Translations under genes and position numbers: made by a program
Part shown: positions 27,801 to 35,988 of the stretch, in pieces
Layout of the letters: each line of letters begins with the position of its first letter
Numbering within the stretch: position 1 is the stretch's first letter
The notes under the pieces: generated by a model
What the model saw: only the letters and a program-made list of their open reading frames with translations
What the model was told of the DNA's origin: nothing
The model's database searches: none
Assembly (NCBI RefSeq): GCF_001884135.1
Contig: NZ_MAOC01000091.1
Coordinates: 372,001-436,000, forward strand
Direction: 5' to 3'
Origin: Bacillus nitratireducens
Lineage (GTDB): Bacteria > Bacillota > Bacilli > Bacillales > Bacillaceae_G
Length of the DNA stretch: 64,000 bases

Positions 27801-28892
27801 CTAGTCTTCTACTTTTTCAAATAATAGAGCAAGTCCAATTCCCCCACCAATTCCTAATGTCGCAACTCCATATTTCATATGCTCTCTTTTAGCCTGATAA
27901 AACAAGCGTGTTACAAGCATAGCTCCAGACGCACCGTACGGATGACCAAGTGCTATTGCACCACCATTTATATTTAACTTTTCATACGGAATTTGTAACT
28001 CCTTTGCACAAGCAACAACTTTTGAGGCGAATGCTTCATTTATTTCAAAGTAATCGATGTCTTCTATTTTTACATTCATTTCGTTTAATAATTTGTTCAC
28101 CGCAAATATCGGGCCAGTCCCCGGAAAATTTGGATCTACTCCAACTACAGCACTACGAACGAAACGAAGAACAGGCTTGTATCCTAATTTTCGGGCTTGC
28201 TCCTCTTCCATTACAAGAACGGCACATGCTCCATCATTTACACCGCACGAATTACCTGCCGTTACTGTACCATTTTGTAAAAATGCGGGTTTTGTTCTTT
28301 TAATCATTCTTTCATAATTTATTTCTCGTTTTATAGCCTCGTCTAAAGATCCATTAAACGAAATTATTTCATCTTGTAAATATCCGTTCTCTAATGCTTG
28401 CAGTGTCCTTTTATAACTAAGACAAGCGTATTCGTCTTGCATTTCTCGCGTTATATTATAATGCTCTGCAACATATTCAGCCGCTAGTCCCATATCAGGA
28501 TCACCAATTGTTTCAGGTGAAAATCGCGCTCTATTTTGAAAAGGTGATGTACTTGTACTCTCTACTCCTCCTGCAATATAACAATTACCCGCCTCACCTT
28601 GAATGAGATGACACGCGGTGCGGATGGCTTCCAATCCAGCACCGCATTGCCGATCAATCGTTACACCAGGTATATGATAACCGAGCCCTGCTTCTAAAGC
28701 AGATAATCTTGCAACGTTACCTCCTGGTCCAACGACATTTCCTAATATGACATCATCTATTTCTCTCTCAATTCCTTTGCTTAGGAACGTAAGAAGTGGT
28801 GCTGCTAATTGCTGAACTTCATAATCTTTCAACATCCCGTTTTTTTTACCAATAGGTGTTCTTTTCGCTTCTACAATAACCGCCCTATTCAT
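27801..28892 (-). CDS. Thiolase-family protein (YhfS-like) lacking one catalytic Cys
   Basis: 363 aa. The nucleophile Cys is present (C83 in DRQCGAG), as are NEAFA and the catalytic His (H317 in LGHPYGASG). The second catalytic Cys, normally TLCIGGG, is Gly347 here (TLGIGGG), read directly from the DNA as GGA. In family terms that Cys is the acid/base for Claisen condensation or thiolysis, so activity may be altered. The start MNRAVIVEAKRTP follows GGGAGAAGATAT. It overlaps the preceding acyl-CoA ligase by 8 nt. The order bioY-ligase-thiolase equals B. subtilis yhfU-yhfT-yhfS, a BirA-controlled operon. Confidence 0.87.
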   Translation of the reverse strand: MNRAVIVEAKRTPIGKKNGMLKDYEVQQLAAPLLTFLSKGIEREIDDVILGNVVGPGGNVARLSALEAGLGYHIPGVTIDRQCGAGLEAIRTACHLIQGEAGNCYIAGGVESTSTSPFQNRARFSPETIGDPDMGLAAEYVAEHYNITREMQDEYACLSYKRTLQALENGYLQDEIISFNGSLDEAIKREINYERMIKRTKPAFLQNGTVTAGNSCGVNDGACAVLVMEEEQARKLGYKPVLRFVRSAVVGVDPNFPGTGPIFAVNKLLNEMNVKIEDIDYFEINEAFASKVVACAKELQIPYEKLNINGGAIALGHPYGASGAMLVTRLFYQAKREHMKYGVATLGIGGGIGLALLFEKVED

Positions 28893-30348
28893 ATATCTTC
28901 TCCCTGTTTTCAATCATACTTTTTGCTTCGATACGAGCAATCTTCCCGCTATTTGTATAAGGTATTTCATCAACAAAGTGCCATTCTTTCGGTATTTTAA
29001 AAGATGATAATCGTTGTAAGCAAAAACTCTTTAATTGTTGCTTTGTAGCACTTCCTTTTACGATAGCGACAGGCTTTTCACCCCAATAACTATCTTTTAT
29101 ACCAACAACAACAATTTCTTCAACAGCTGGATGCGTATATAGCAAACTTTCTATCTCTTCTGGATAAATATTAATTCCTCCAAATAAAATCATGTTCTTC
29201 TCTCTACCAACAATATATATAAATCCTTCTCCATCTTGGTAGCCCATATCTTGTACTGTCATCCAACCATCTTTGGTCAATTGCGGGATAATAGCCCCAT
29301 CCGATACATAACCCATAAAAAACTGATCACTTTTCACATACACAGTTCCTATCTCGCCTGTCCGTACTTTTTCTCCTGCTTCATTACATATTCGAACTTG
29401 TACATTATGACAAGTTTTCCCCACTGAAGTCGGCTTTCTTTCACTCTCTTCATCGACCAATGCCGTTACAAAGCTTAGCTCCGACGCACCATAAAATTCA
29501 TATCTTTTTGCATAAGGAAACATATTCTTCATCTTTTCTTTCGCTTCAGCTTCCCATTTCGCTCCTGACGAAATAATTTTCATTTCACTTTCAATTACTT
29601 TATTTTCTTTATACAAAGACTCAAGCATTGTAGGGACTGTATACATTACAGAAATATTCTCTATCTTTATACTAGATAGCACTTGAACTGGTACAAATTT
29701 TCTCGTTATGTGTACCGTTTGTCCTAGAAATAATGCACTTATTGCCCCGTATAAGAAAAGAGAATGAACAAGCGTCCCAGCTATTAAAATAGAATCCTCC
29801 TTTTTCATATAAAAGTCATGTACATTACAATCAAAACTATGAACCCACGACTGTTGCGCACGTAAAAACGCTTTTGCTTTTCCAGTTGATCCTGATGTAA
29901 ATCCCATATAAAAAGGAGCGTCTTGTACATGTTCTACAGAATGATATGTAGGAAGATAGTTCTCAATCATTTCTTTCCATTCTTCAATCTCAATAATCCT
30001 TCCTTCTTCGCAGGATATATCATTGAGCCTATACTGCTCCGCCACAATAACATCTGGTTTACTAATCACTAGTCTGTCTTTAAGCTCATCTCGTTTCCAT
30101 TTTATATCTAGCGGCACACAAACCCACCCAGCCATAGCAGCACCAGCAAATATTTGTAAAAACTCAGCACAATTTTCTAATACAATTGCTACTGTTTTAT
30201 TCTTCGATTCACTTTCATTCAACCAGTTTGCTACTTTACAAACTGACTCGTACCAATCTTTATATGTTAACACTCTATCATTTTCTTTAATCGCTATTTT
30301 ATTCGGTTGTAAAAAGGCATAATTTTTGTATTCTTTTGTAATTCCCAT
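28885..30348 (-). CDS. AMP-forming acyl-CoA ligase (YhfT-like)
   Basis: 487 aa, ANL superfamily. P-loop GFTSGSTGKAKAF, A5 motif FYGASELS and hinge VGREKNMILFGG are present; the catalytic Lys near the C-terminus is in TNSGKIAR. It activates a carboxylic acid to its CoA thioester. The thiolase follows, overlapping by 8 nt, and bioY precedes it after a terminator. The link to biotin suggests a pimelate- or fatty-acid-related substrate, but this is inference. Confidence 0.87.
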   Translation of the reverse strand: MGITKEYKNYAFLQPNKIAIKENDRVLTYKDWYESVCKVANWLNESESKNKTVAIVLENCAEFLQIFAGAAMAGWVCVPLDIKWKRDELKDRLVISKPDVIVAEQYRLNDISCEEGRIIEIEEWKEMIENYLPTYHSVEHVQDAPFYMGFTSGSTGKAKAFLRAQQSWVHSFDCNVHDFYMKKEDSILIAGTLVHSLFLYGAISALFLGQTVHITRKFVPVQVLSSIKIENISVMYTVPTMLESLYKENKVIESEMKIISSGAKWEAEAKEKMKNMFPYAKRYEFYGASELSFVTALVDEESERKPTSVGKTCHNVQVRICNEAGEKVRTGEIGTVYVKSDQFFMGYVSDGAIIPQLTKDGWMTVQDMGYQDGEGFIYIVGREKNMILFGGINIYPEEIESLLYTHPAVEEIVVVGIKDSYWGEKPVAIVKGSATKQQLKSFCLQRLSSFKIPKEWHFVDEIPYTNSGKIARIEAKSMIENREKIYE

Positions 30349-30377
30349 ATGAAATATCCTTTCTCTACAAAATAATA

Positions 30378-30410
30378 AAAAGAAACACGCAATGAACGTG
30401 TTTCTTCTCT
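30378..30410 (-). terminator. Terminator between bioY and the acyl-CoA ligase gene
   Basis: Stem AGAAACACG / CGTGTTTCT, then TTTTTATTATTTT on the minus strand. Confidence 0.8.
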
Positions 30411-30413
30411 TTC

Positions 30414-30989
30414 TTATCCCGCATTTGTATATTTTCTATTCTTTAAAGCGGGCGTAATAATGTGTTTCAATGAACGATGTAATTTTGTCACGAGAATTGC
30501 TGCTATGATTGCTTTTATGCAATCCCCTGGTAAGAACACAGCACTCACTTTCATCGTTTCCCATACGGAAACCCCCATTAAGAAAGCTTGTACAGTAATA
30601 CCAAATACATAAACTACGAAAATACCACCAATTATATTAATACATAATACCTTTATAATAGAAACTTCACGTAAACGCTCAATTAAATAACCAATAACAA
30701 ACGCTCCAACGATATAACCAAGTAAATATCCTGCACTTGGCCCAACAAATACACCTGGACCACCTCGTCCACCCGCAAGTAATGGTGCTCCAACTCCAAC
30801 TATAAGTAAGAAAATAAGCTGACTTAATGCACCAAGACGTGAGCCTAACAACCCACCAGCAAGCATAACACCGAGTGATTGTAATGTAATCGGAACTGGT
30901 GTAATAGCAAGAGCAATTGGAGGTATTAACCCTAACACTCCCATAATAGAACTAAATAAAGCGACGAAAACTAAGTTTTTTGTATTCAT
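30414..30989 (-). CDS. bioY: Biotin transporter substrate-binding membrane protein
   Basis: 191 aa, about six membrane helices, S component of a biotin ECF transporter. The family signature GG..GGPGVFVGPSAGYLLGYIVGAF is clear. The start MNTKNLVFVALFSS follows AGGAGAAGCAAAT; the longer open frame covers the operator and promoter. The promoter TTGACA-N17-TAATAT with two BirA-type dyads upstream implies repression by biotin-BirA. Confidence 0.95.
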   Translation of the reverse strand: MNTKNLVFVALFSSIMGVLGLIPPIALAITPVPITLQSLGVMLAGGLLGSRLGALSQLIFLLIVGVGAPLLAGGRGGPGVFVGPSAGYLLGYIVGAFVIGYLIERLREVSIIKVLCINIIGGIFVVYVFGITVQAFLMGVSVWETMKVSAVFLPGDCIKAIIAAILVTKLHRSLKHIITPALKNRKYTNAG

Positions 30990-31004
30990 ATTTGCTTCTC
31001 CTAT

Positions 31005-31035
31005 TTGTAAACTTAAAATAATTTTTAGGTAACAT
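31005..31035 (-). promoter_or_regulatory. BirA-type operator 1 (bioY)
   Basis: On the minus strand ATGTTACC-N15-GTTTACAA, ending 15 bp before the bioY start. It matches the biotin-repressor dyad (TGTTAAC-N15-GTTAACA type) and covers the likely transcript start. Confidence 0.8.
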
Positions 31036-31047
31036 ATTATAGGAGTT

Positions 31048-31076
31048 ATATTATCTTTCCATTCGATTTTTGTCAA
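31048..31076 (-). promoter_or_regulatory. Sigma-A promoter of bioY
   Basis: On the minus strand: TTGACA (rc of 31071-31076), 17-nt spacer, TAATAT (rc of 31048-31053). Confidence 0.85.
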
Positions 31077-31100
31077 CTGAAATTAAAAATAAGTTTACAA
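31070..31100. promoter_or_regulatory. BirA-type operator 2, overlapping the bioY -35
   Basis: TTGTCAAC-N15-GTTTACAA. It has the same 8-15-8 geometry as operator 1. Its left half contains the -35 hexamer of the bioY promoter. Confidence 0.75.
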
Positions 31101-31112
31101 ATAAAAATTCGG

Positions 31113-32726
31113 TTATTTCTCTTTATGCAAATGCTCAAGTTCTTTCCTAAGCGCCTGTTTTAAAAACTTCCCAACAGATGTTTTCGGAATTTCCTCCATA
31201 AATACAATATCGTCTGGTAACCACCACTTCGCAAACTGTGGTTTTAAAAATTCATATAGTTCTTCTTTTGTAACAGTACTATTTTTCTTTTGTACAACGC
31301 AGGCAACTGGACGCTCTTGCCACTGCGGGTGTGGAATTGCAACGACAGCCGCTTCAAATATAGCTTCATGTGCCATTAGAGCATTTTCAAGATCAACTGA
31401 GGAAATCCATTCTCCCCCGCTTTTAATAACATCCTTCGTACGATCAACAATCTTTACGCACCCTTCCTCATCAACCGTAACGACATCTCCTGTATATAAC
31501 CAACCATCACGAAAACCTTCGACAGTACGCTCATCGTTATAATAGCTTGCAGCGATCCATGGCGCTCGTAAACATAGTTCTCCCATCTCCGTACCGTCCC
31601 ACTTCACTTCACCACTTGTACCGACTACTTTCATCTCTACACCAGGGACAAGATATCCTTGCTTAGATCTTATCTCAAGTTGTTCTTCATACGCCAAATC
31701 TGTTTCATAGCTTTTTAGACGTGCAAGCGTTACGAGTGGACTCGTTTCAGTCATGCCATATGCATGGACGAAAGGAACATTATATTTTTGCTCAAACGCT
31801 TTAATAACGCTTTTCGGTGCAGCTGCGCCTCCGCATAGTAATCTCGTTATACTAGATAAATCATAACTATTATTTTCTAACTCTTGTAAAACACCAAGCC
31901 AAATTGTCGGCACACCCGCAGCTATCGTTACTTTTTCAGTTTGCATCATTTCTAATAAAATTTTCGGCGTAAACATCGGCCCCGGAAGAACTTGTTTTGC
32001 CCCAAACCAAGTAGCCGCAAAAGGAAGTCCCCAAGCGTTCACATGAAACATTGGCACAATAGCCATTGCTGCATCACTTTCCGATAAAGCTGTCGTATCC
32101 GCTAATCCGAGTGCCATACAGTGCAACACTGTACTACGATGTGTATAAACAACACCTTTTGGATTCCCTGTAGTCGCTGACGTATAACACATACCAGCAG
32201 GTGTATTTTCATCAATATCTTTAACAAATTGGAAATTTGGCTCGCCTTCTTCTAAAAGTTTCTCATAATGATATACAGGCTGAAGTGTAGTTTTTGGGAG
32301 CTCCTCTTTATCAGTCATAATAATATATGCTTGTACAGTCGATAATTCAGACTGGATATTCTCAATGAGTGGTACAAGATCTTCATCAATAAGTAAAATA
32401 CGATCTTCTGCATGTTGAATAATGTATGAAATATGTTGAGGAGATAAACGAATATTAATTGTGTGTAATACGGAAGCAATACCTGGAATAGCAAAATATG
32501 CCTCCACATGTCGATGATGATTCCACGCTAACGTTCCTATGCGCTCGCCTTCTTTAATCCCAAGCTTTTTTAACGCACTTGAAAGTCTTCTTGTCCTTTC
32601 CCCTAGTTGCTTATACGTTAATGTCGTAACTGTATCATGTGTCCGTGAAATAATTTCTTTCTTTGGGAATAGTTTTTCTGCCCTTTCCATCATAGAACTA
32701 ATTGTTAGAGGTACATTCATCATCAT
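31113..32726 (-). CDS. Fatty acyl-CoA ligase, AMP-forming
   Basis: 537 aa, ANL superfamily, full length. P-loop YTSATTGNPKGVVYTH, A5 YGMTETSP, A7 YTGD and the catalytic Lys motif TSVGKFLK near the C-terminus are present. It resembles medium/long-chain acyl-CoA synthetases (AlkK/FadD3-like). GGGAGGATGTAAACAAT precedes the ATG. A cre site lies 19 bp upstream of the start, so CcpA repression is likely, as for fatty acid catabolism. It is a separate unit from bioY: BirA operators lie past its stop. Confidence 0.88.
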   Translation of the reverse strand: MMMNVPLTISSMMERAEKLFPKKEIISRTHDTVTTLTYKQLGERTRRLSSALKKLGIKEGERIGTLAWNHHRHVEAYFAIPGIASVLHTINIRLSPQHISYIIQHAEDRILLIDEDLVPLIENIQSELSTVQAYIIMTDKEELPKTTLQPVYHYEKLLEEGEPNFQFVKDIDENTPAGMCYTSATTGNPKGVVYTHRSTVLHCMALGLADTTALSESDAAMAIVPMFHVNAWGLPFAATWFGAKQVLPGPMFTPKILLEMMQTEKVTIAAGVPTIWLGVLQELENNSYDLSSITRLLCGGAAAPKSVIKAFEQKYNVPFVHAYGMTETSPLVTLARLKSYETDLAYEEQLEIRSKQGYLVPGVEMKVVGTSGEVKWDGTEMGELCLRAPWIAASYYNDERTVEGFRDGWLYTGDVVTVDEEGCVKIVDRTKDVIKSGGEWISSVDLENALMAHEAIFEAAVVAIPHPQWQERPVACVVQKKNSTVTKEELYEFLKPQFAKWWLPDDIVFMEEIPKTSVGKFLKQALRKELEHLHKEK

Positions 32727-32744
32727 ATTGTTTACATCCTCCCT

Positions 32745-32758
32745 TTAAAGCGTTTTCA
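32745..32758 (-). promoter_or_regulatory. cre site upstream of the fatty acyl-CoA ligase gene
   Basis: On the minus strand TGAAAACGCTTTAA, 13 of 14 to TGWAARCGYTWNCW. It sits immediately before the ribosome binding site. Confidence 0.7.
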
Positions 32759-32805
32759 TTTCGTTCATTATAACAGACTTCTACAAATAATTACGATATT
32801 TTTCT

Positions 32806-32847
32806 GTATTTTCTGAATTATTTCTTTGGAAATAATTCAGAAAATAC
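32806..32847. repeat. 19-bp perfect AT-rich palindrome
   Basis: Arm GTATTTTCTGAATTATTTC (32806-32824) with its exact complement at 32829-32847, loop TTTG. It lies after the ABC permease stop and before the acyl-CoA ligase leader. No T-run follows on the minus strand, so it is not a standard terminator, though it may stop or protect the ABC operon mRNA. Confidence 0.75.
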
Positions 32848-32861
32848 TAAGAGAAAATATA

Positions 32862-33512
32862 TTAAAATTCCTTCTTACGATATATAAATACCGAAATGAA
32901 ATAAGAAAAGATATATATGATAACGCCAATTATTGTATATAGAATTGAAACGTATACAGATGAATTTACATTTGATATTGGAAATTGTTCTATTAGATAT
33001 CCAATTACACTTTGTAATCCAAAATAAGTAACAAGTCCCCCACATGCGCCTCCAATTGTAATAGCATCAGATTTTTCTGCTCCAAAAACATAGAGAAGCG
33101 GATAAGCTATTGCTCCGGCATTAAGAATGATGAACGTCCCTAAAGAAACACTCTTAAATATACCATCATCAATTGGTGTATCTGAAACTAAACCATGTAC
33201 ATAAAATATGCCGTACGATAGTAAAGTACCAATAATTACAACTAAAAAATAGAAAAGATAGTGACTTTGTACAATATTATTTCTAGTAACCGGTAAAGTA
33301 AGTACATATTTTTCATACCCCGACTTACTCTCATATTTAATAACTTCAAGTGCAGGAATCGCAGCAAATAAGATAATGAACGTAGCAATTAAACGGTACA
33401 TTGAAGCATTACCAAAATAAAAAACAAATCCCGATCCTAATATCGCTATTCCCATGAACGTAAAGAAAGTTCGATACACTAGATAATAGTTTGTCAATAA
33501 TAAACCTTTCAT
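32862..33512 (-). CDS. ABC-2 type transporter permease
   Basis: 216 aa with six hydrophobic helices; the MKGLLLTNYYLVYRTF start is typical of ABC-2 permeases paired with YtrB-like ATPases. The ATPase stop and this start abut (33513/33512). It forms the membrane part of the transporter encoded with the ATPase and the HTH-membrane regulator. The substrate may be a peptide antibiotic, inferred from similar operons only. Confidence 0.82.
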   Translation of the reverse strand: MKGLLLTNYYLVYRTFFTFMGIAILGSGFVFYFGNASMYRLIATFIILFAAIPALEVIKYESKSGYEKYVLTLPVTRNNIVQSHYLFYFLVVIIGTLLSYGIFYVHGLVSDTPIDDGIFKSVSLGTFIILNAGAIAYPLLYVFGAEKSDAITIGGACGGLVTYFGLQSVIGYLIEQFPISNVNSSVYVSILYTIIGVIIYIFSYFISVFIYRKKEF

Positions 33513-34367
33513 TTATTTTTCACTCCTCGTTAATAAAACACTTATTTCTTCTATCGAAATGGTTCTATGAGCAATCCCATTTGGTAATTTATGCACATCT
33601 GATACAAGTACATTGAAATAAGAACCATTATTCCTTTTCACCACAACTATATCTTTGTTGATTAAAGTTAGTTGTTCCTCATCAACATCTACAATGGCAT
33701 AATTGTCCAAAACCTTATCCTTTTCTTCATTCAATAAAACTTCTCCATCTTTTATCACAATAAGGTGACTAGCTATTTTTTCTACATCACTCATAATATG
33801 TGAAGAAAGTAATATACCACCATTACTTTTATTCACAAAACTTTTTAATTCCTCTAATACCTCCTCCCTAGATGAAGGATCAAGACCTCCCGTCGCTTCA
33901 TCTAGGATTAATAATTTTGCATTATGCGACAATGCAACAGCTATAGATAGTTTCATCGACATTCCACGGGAAAATCTACCTACTTTTTCATTAGTAGGTA
34001 AAGAGAAAGAATGAACTAATCTGTAAAAATTTTCTCTATCCCAAGATTCAAACATCTTTTCAAAAACCGTATTTAGTTGTTTTATTGTAAGATGAGCTGG
34101 GAGATTCATAGCATCAAATACGACTCCAATCTTCTCCTTAATCTTGGCATCTTTATTTATATTTTCTTCACCTAATATTTTTACTGTACCGCTATCTTTA
34201 GAAATTAATTCTAATACTGTTTTAAATGTTGTTGATTTACCTGCCCCATTGTCACCAATGAATCCAACAATTGACCCTGATGGCACATTGAATGTAATAT
34301 TTTTTAAAACAGCTTTGTTTCCAAATGATTTACTTAAATTTCTAATTTCTAGAACGTTTGACATCAT
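33513..34367 (-). CDS. ABC transporter ATP-binding protein (YtrB-like)
   Basis: 284 aa. Walker A GDNGAGKST, signature FSRGMSMKLSIA (a GM-type signature seen in YtrB/BcrA-like ATPases), Walker B LLILDEATGGLDP and H-loop LSSHIMSDVE are present. The C-terminal ~60 residues are an extra domain common in this group. AGATAGGAGTGAA precedes the start. It is the middle gene of regulator-ATPase-permease. Confidence 0.9.
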   Translation of the reverse strand: MMSNVLEIRNLSKSFGNKAVLKNITFNVPSGSIVGFIGDNGAGKSTTFKTVLELISKDSGTVKILGEENINKDAKIKEKIGVVFDAMNLPAHLTIKQLNTVFEKMFESWDRENFYRLVHSFSLPTNEKVGRFSRGMSMKLSIAVALSHNAKLLILDEATGGLDPSSREEVLEELKSFVNKSNGGILLSSHIMSDVEKIASHLIVIKDGEVLLNEEKDKVLDNYAIVDVDEEQLTLINKDIVVVKRNNGSYFNVLVSDVHKLPNGIAHRTISIEEISVLLTRSEK

Positions 34368-34410
34368 TTCACTCCTATCTTAGCTTTTAATAAAAATAGG
34401 TTTTCTACTA

Positions 34411-35199
34411 TTAAAAATTATCCACTTTGTCTCTCACTTTCTTTTTTAGTTTAAAAATAATACGATTGCTATATTCCTTATTTTCTACCAAAATTCGATA
34501 CACCTCTAATACCCCTAACACACGAACAAAAAGATAAACTCCAAGAGCAATAAGTACAACACAATAAGGATAGTACTGCACGAGCTCTCCAGAAGTAATT
34601 CGTTTTTTCTCAAATAAAAATGGTATCGCTCCTGCTGCTATGAAACAAAATCCAACGATCACTACTGCAGCATACTTTTTCTTAATAATCGCATATCTTT
34701 TTGTCAATTCTTTTAGAAAGTTTTGATCAAATAGTAGTTCTTCCTTTTTCAATACATTGTATCGACTCTCTTCTATCGTTACAGGTACCATCATTGCTCC
34801 AATTCCAAGGACAGCAATGATAATGACAAGGAATGTCGACATTGTTGCATTTTCTTTAAATAATAAATACGGTATTGTAGATAAAATGAGCAAACTAAAT
34901 CCTAACGCAATATATTTAGAAATTTTTTGTCCATACACTATATACCCTTCTGCCATTTCCTGACTTACGTAATAGCCCTCCACATTTTCATTACTTTGCT
35001 CAGCAGTTTCTTTTAATAAATAGTCGAGTGATACTTCAAATACATTTCCAATCATTATTAATTTTTCAGTTTCAGGAAATCCTTGACCGTTTTCCCATTT
35101 ACTAACTGCTTGCCTTGTTGTGTTTAATTTTTCAGCTAACGCTTCTTGAGAAAGGCCCTTTTCCTTTCTTAATTTAAAAAGCTTTTCACCAAATCCCAT
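34411..35199 (-). CDS. XRE-family HTH regulator fused to membrane domain
   Basis: 262 aa. Residues 1-60 are an XRE helix-turn-helix (GLSQEALAEKLNTTRQAVSKWENGQ). The rest holds four hydrophobic helices in two pairs, so it is a DNA-binding protein anchored in the membrane. I start at MGFGEKLFKLRKEKG (AAAGGGGGACACACAT upstream); a longer frame overlaps the promoter. Two direct repeats flank a TTGACA -35 about 75 bp upstream. It probably senses the transported compound or the transporter and controls its own operon. Confidence 0.85.
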   Translation of the reverse strand: MGFGEKLFKLRKEKGLSQEALAEKLNTTRQAVSKWENGQGFPETEKLIMIGNVFEVSLDYLLKETAEQSNENVEGYYVSQEMAEGYIVYGQKISKYIALGFSLLILSTIPYLLFKENATMSTFLVIIIAVLGIGAMMVPVTIEESRYNVLKKEELLFDQNFLKELTKRYAIIKKKYAAVVIVGFCFIAAGAIPFLFEKKRITSGELVQYYPYCVVLIALGVYLFVRVLGVLEVYRILVENKEYSNRIIFKLKKKVRDKVDNF

Positions 35200-35266
35200 A
35201 TGTGTGTCCCCCTTTGTTTTCTTAACTAAATTGTATGTAAGCATTGCCCTTATCTCTATCTTCCTG

Positions 35267-35294
35267 CGGTTGCACTTTGTCAACTTACGGTTGC
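35267..35294 (-). promoter_or_regulatory. Promoter and direct-repeat operator of the HTH-membrane regulator operon
   Basis: On the minus strand, GCAACCG occurs at 35288-35294 and 35267-35273 (rc), 21 bp apart. TTGACA (rc of 35278-35283) lies between them, with GATAGA 17 nt downstream as a possible -10. Confidence 0.6.
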
Positions 35295-35412
35295 GATTGT
35301 GTTATATAGCGGTTTTCTATACGATTTAGCTAGTTTTCTTCTGTGATTATCGCGTTAATAAAACACTCTCTCCTAATAACCAATCATAACAATTAAAGGT
35401 AATTATTGTTAT

Positions 35413-35448
35413 AAAAAACAAAAACTCCCTTATTCATTTAAAGGAGCT
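35413..35448 (-). terminator. Terminator downstream of the zinc-ribbon gene region
   Basis: Stem CTCCTT / AAGGGAG with flanking A/T pairs, then TTTTTGTTTTTT on the minus strand. It lies about 185 bp past the zinc-ribbon stop. Confidence 0.65.
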
Positions 35449-35544
35449 TTCGATATGAAATATTCCAATAGGGACTAATTTTTCTTCCTCATATTGATTC
35501 ACAATTTCTTCTATACATTTTTGTATGTCATATAGCGACAGTAT
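35434..35544 (-). pseudogene. Short coding-like frame without a normal start
   Basis: The frame reads LSLYDIQKCIEEIVNQYEEE and ends FHIESSFK, with protein-like composition. It opens after a stop at 35551-35553, and no ATG/GTG/TTG is available at its head. AAGGAG lies 8 nt before an in-frame ATA (35542-35544). An ATG one base out of frame lies next to that ribosome binding site. It is either a frameshifted remnant or a rare-start peptide. The rest of 35200-35632 holds the regulator's promoter and nothing else I can identify. Confidence 0.35.
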
Positions 35545-35632
35545 ATGTTGTCATCTCCTTATATAAGGCATACTCATATATATGTAAAATATTACTCCTA
35601 TTAACTTCCCTAATAAAAACACTTCTCAATAA

Positions 35633-35836
35633 TCATAACGGCTTCTGCTTAAACTTTTCATAATGTCGTACTTTTAATAAAAGGATATTCCCGCAATCTG
35701 TACAAATATAAGCATCTACTGGTGAAGATGTGAACATCGTTTCCTTTTTCCGTATTTGTGCATAACCGATAAACTCACCTTCTCCTATGTTTTGAGAACC
35801 GCAATGAGAGCATGTCTGCACGTCTTTCTGTTTCAT
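35633..35836 (-). CDS. Small zinc-ribbon protein
   Basis: 67 aa with paired CxxC motifs (CSHCG near 9-13 and CTDCG near 46-50), a zinc ribbon resembling the TFIIB/TFIIIB ribbon. AAAGGTGGTGCTCTC precedes the ATG; the frame is open 17 codons further but without a better site. Such proteins are often labelled transcription initiation factor-like in B. cereus, but no bacterial role is proven. Confidence 0.75.
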   Translation of the reverse strand: MKQKDVQTCSHCGSQNIGEGEFIGYAQIRKKETMFTSSPVDAYICTDCGNILLLKVRHYEKFKQKPL

Positions 35837-35988
35837 GAGAGCACCACCTTTAATCTGTTTCCACTCCCTTCGACAGTTCGCTTCCATTTCCCTTCCAAAA
35901 AACTTCTTATTCTCTTACATTTCAACAGGAATCTCAGAAGTAAAATCGTATATGTACTATGAACTATATTAATTGACGGAGGAATCTT

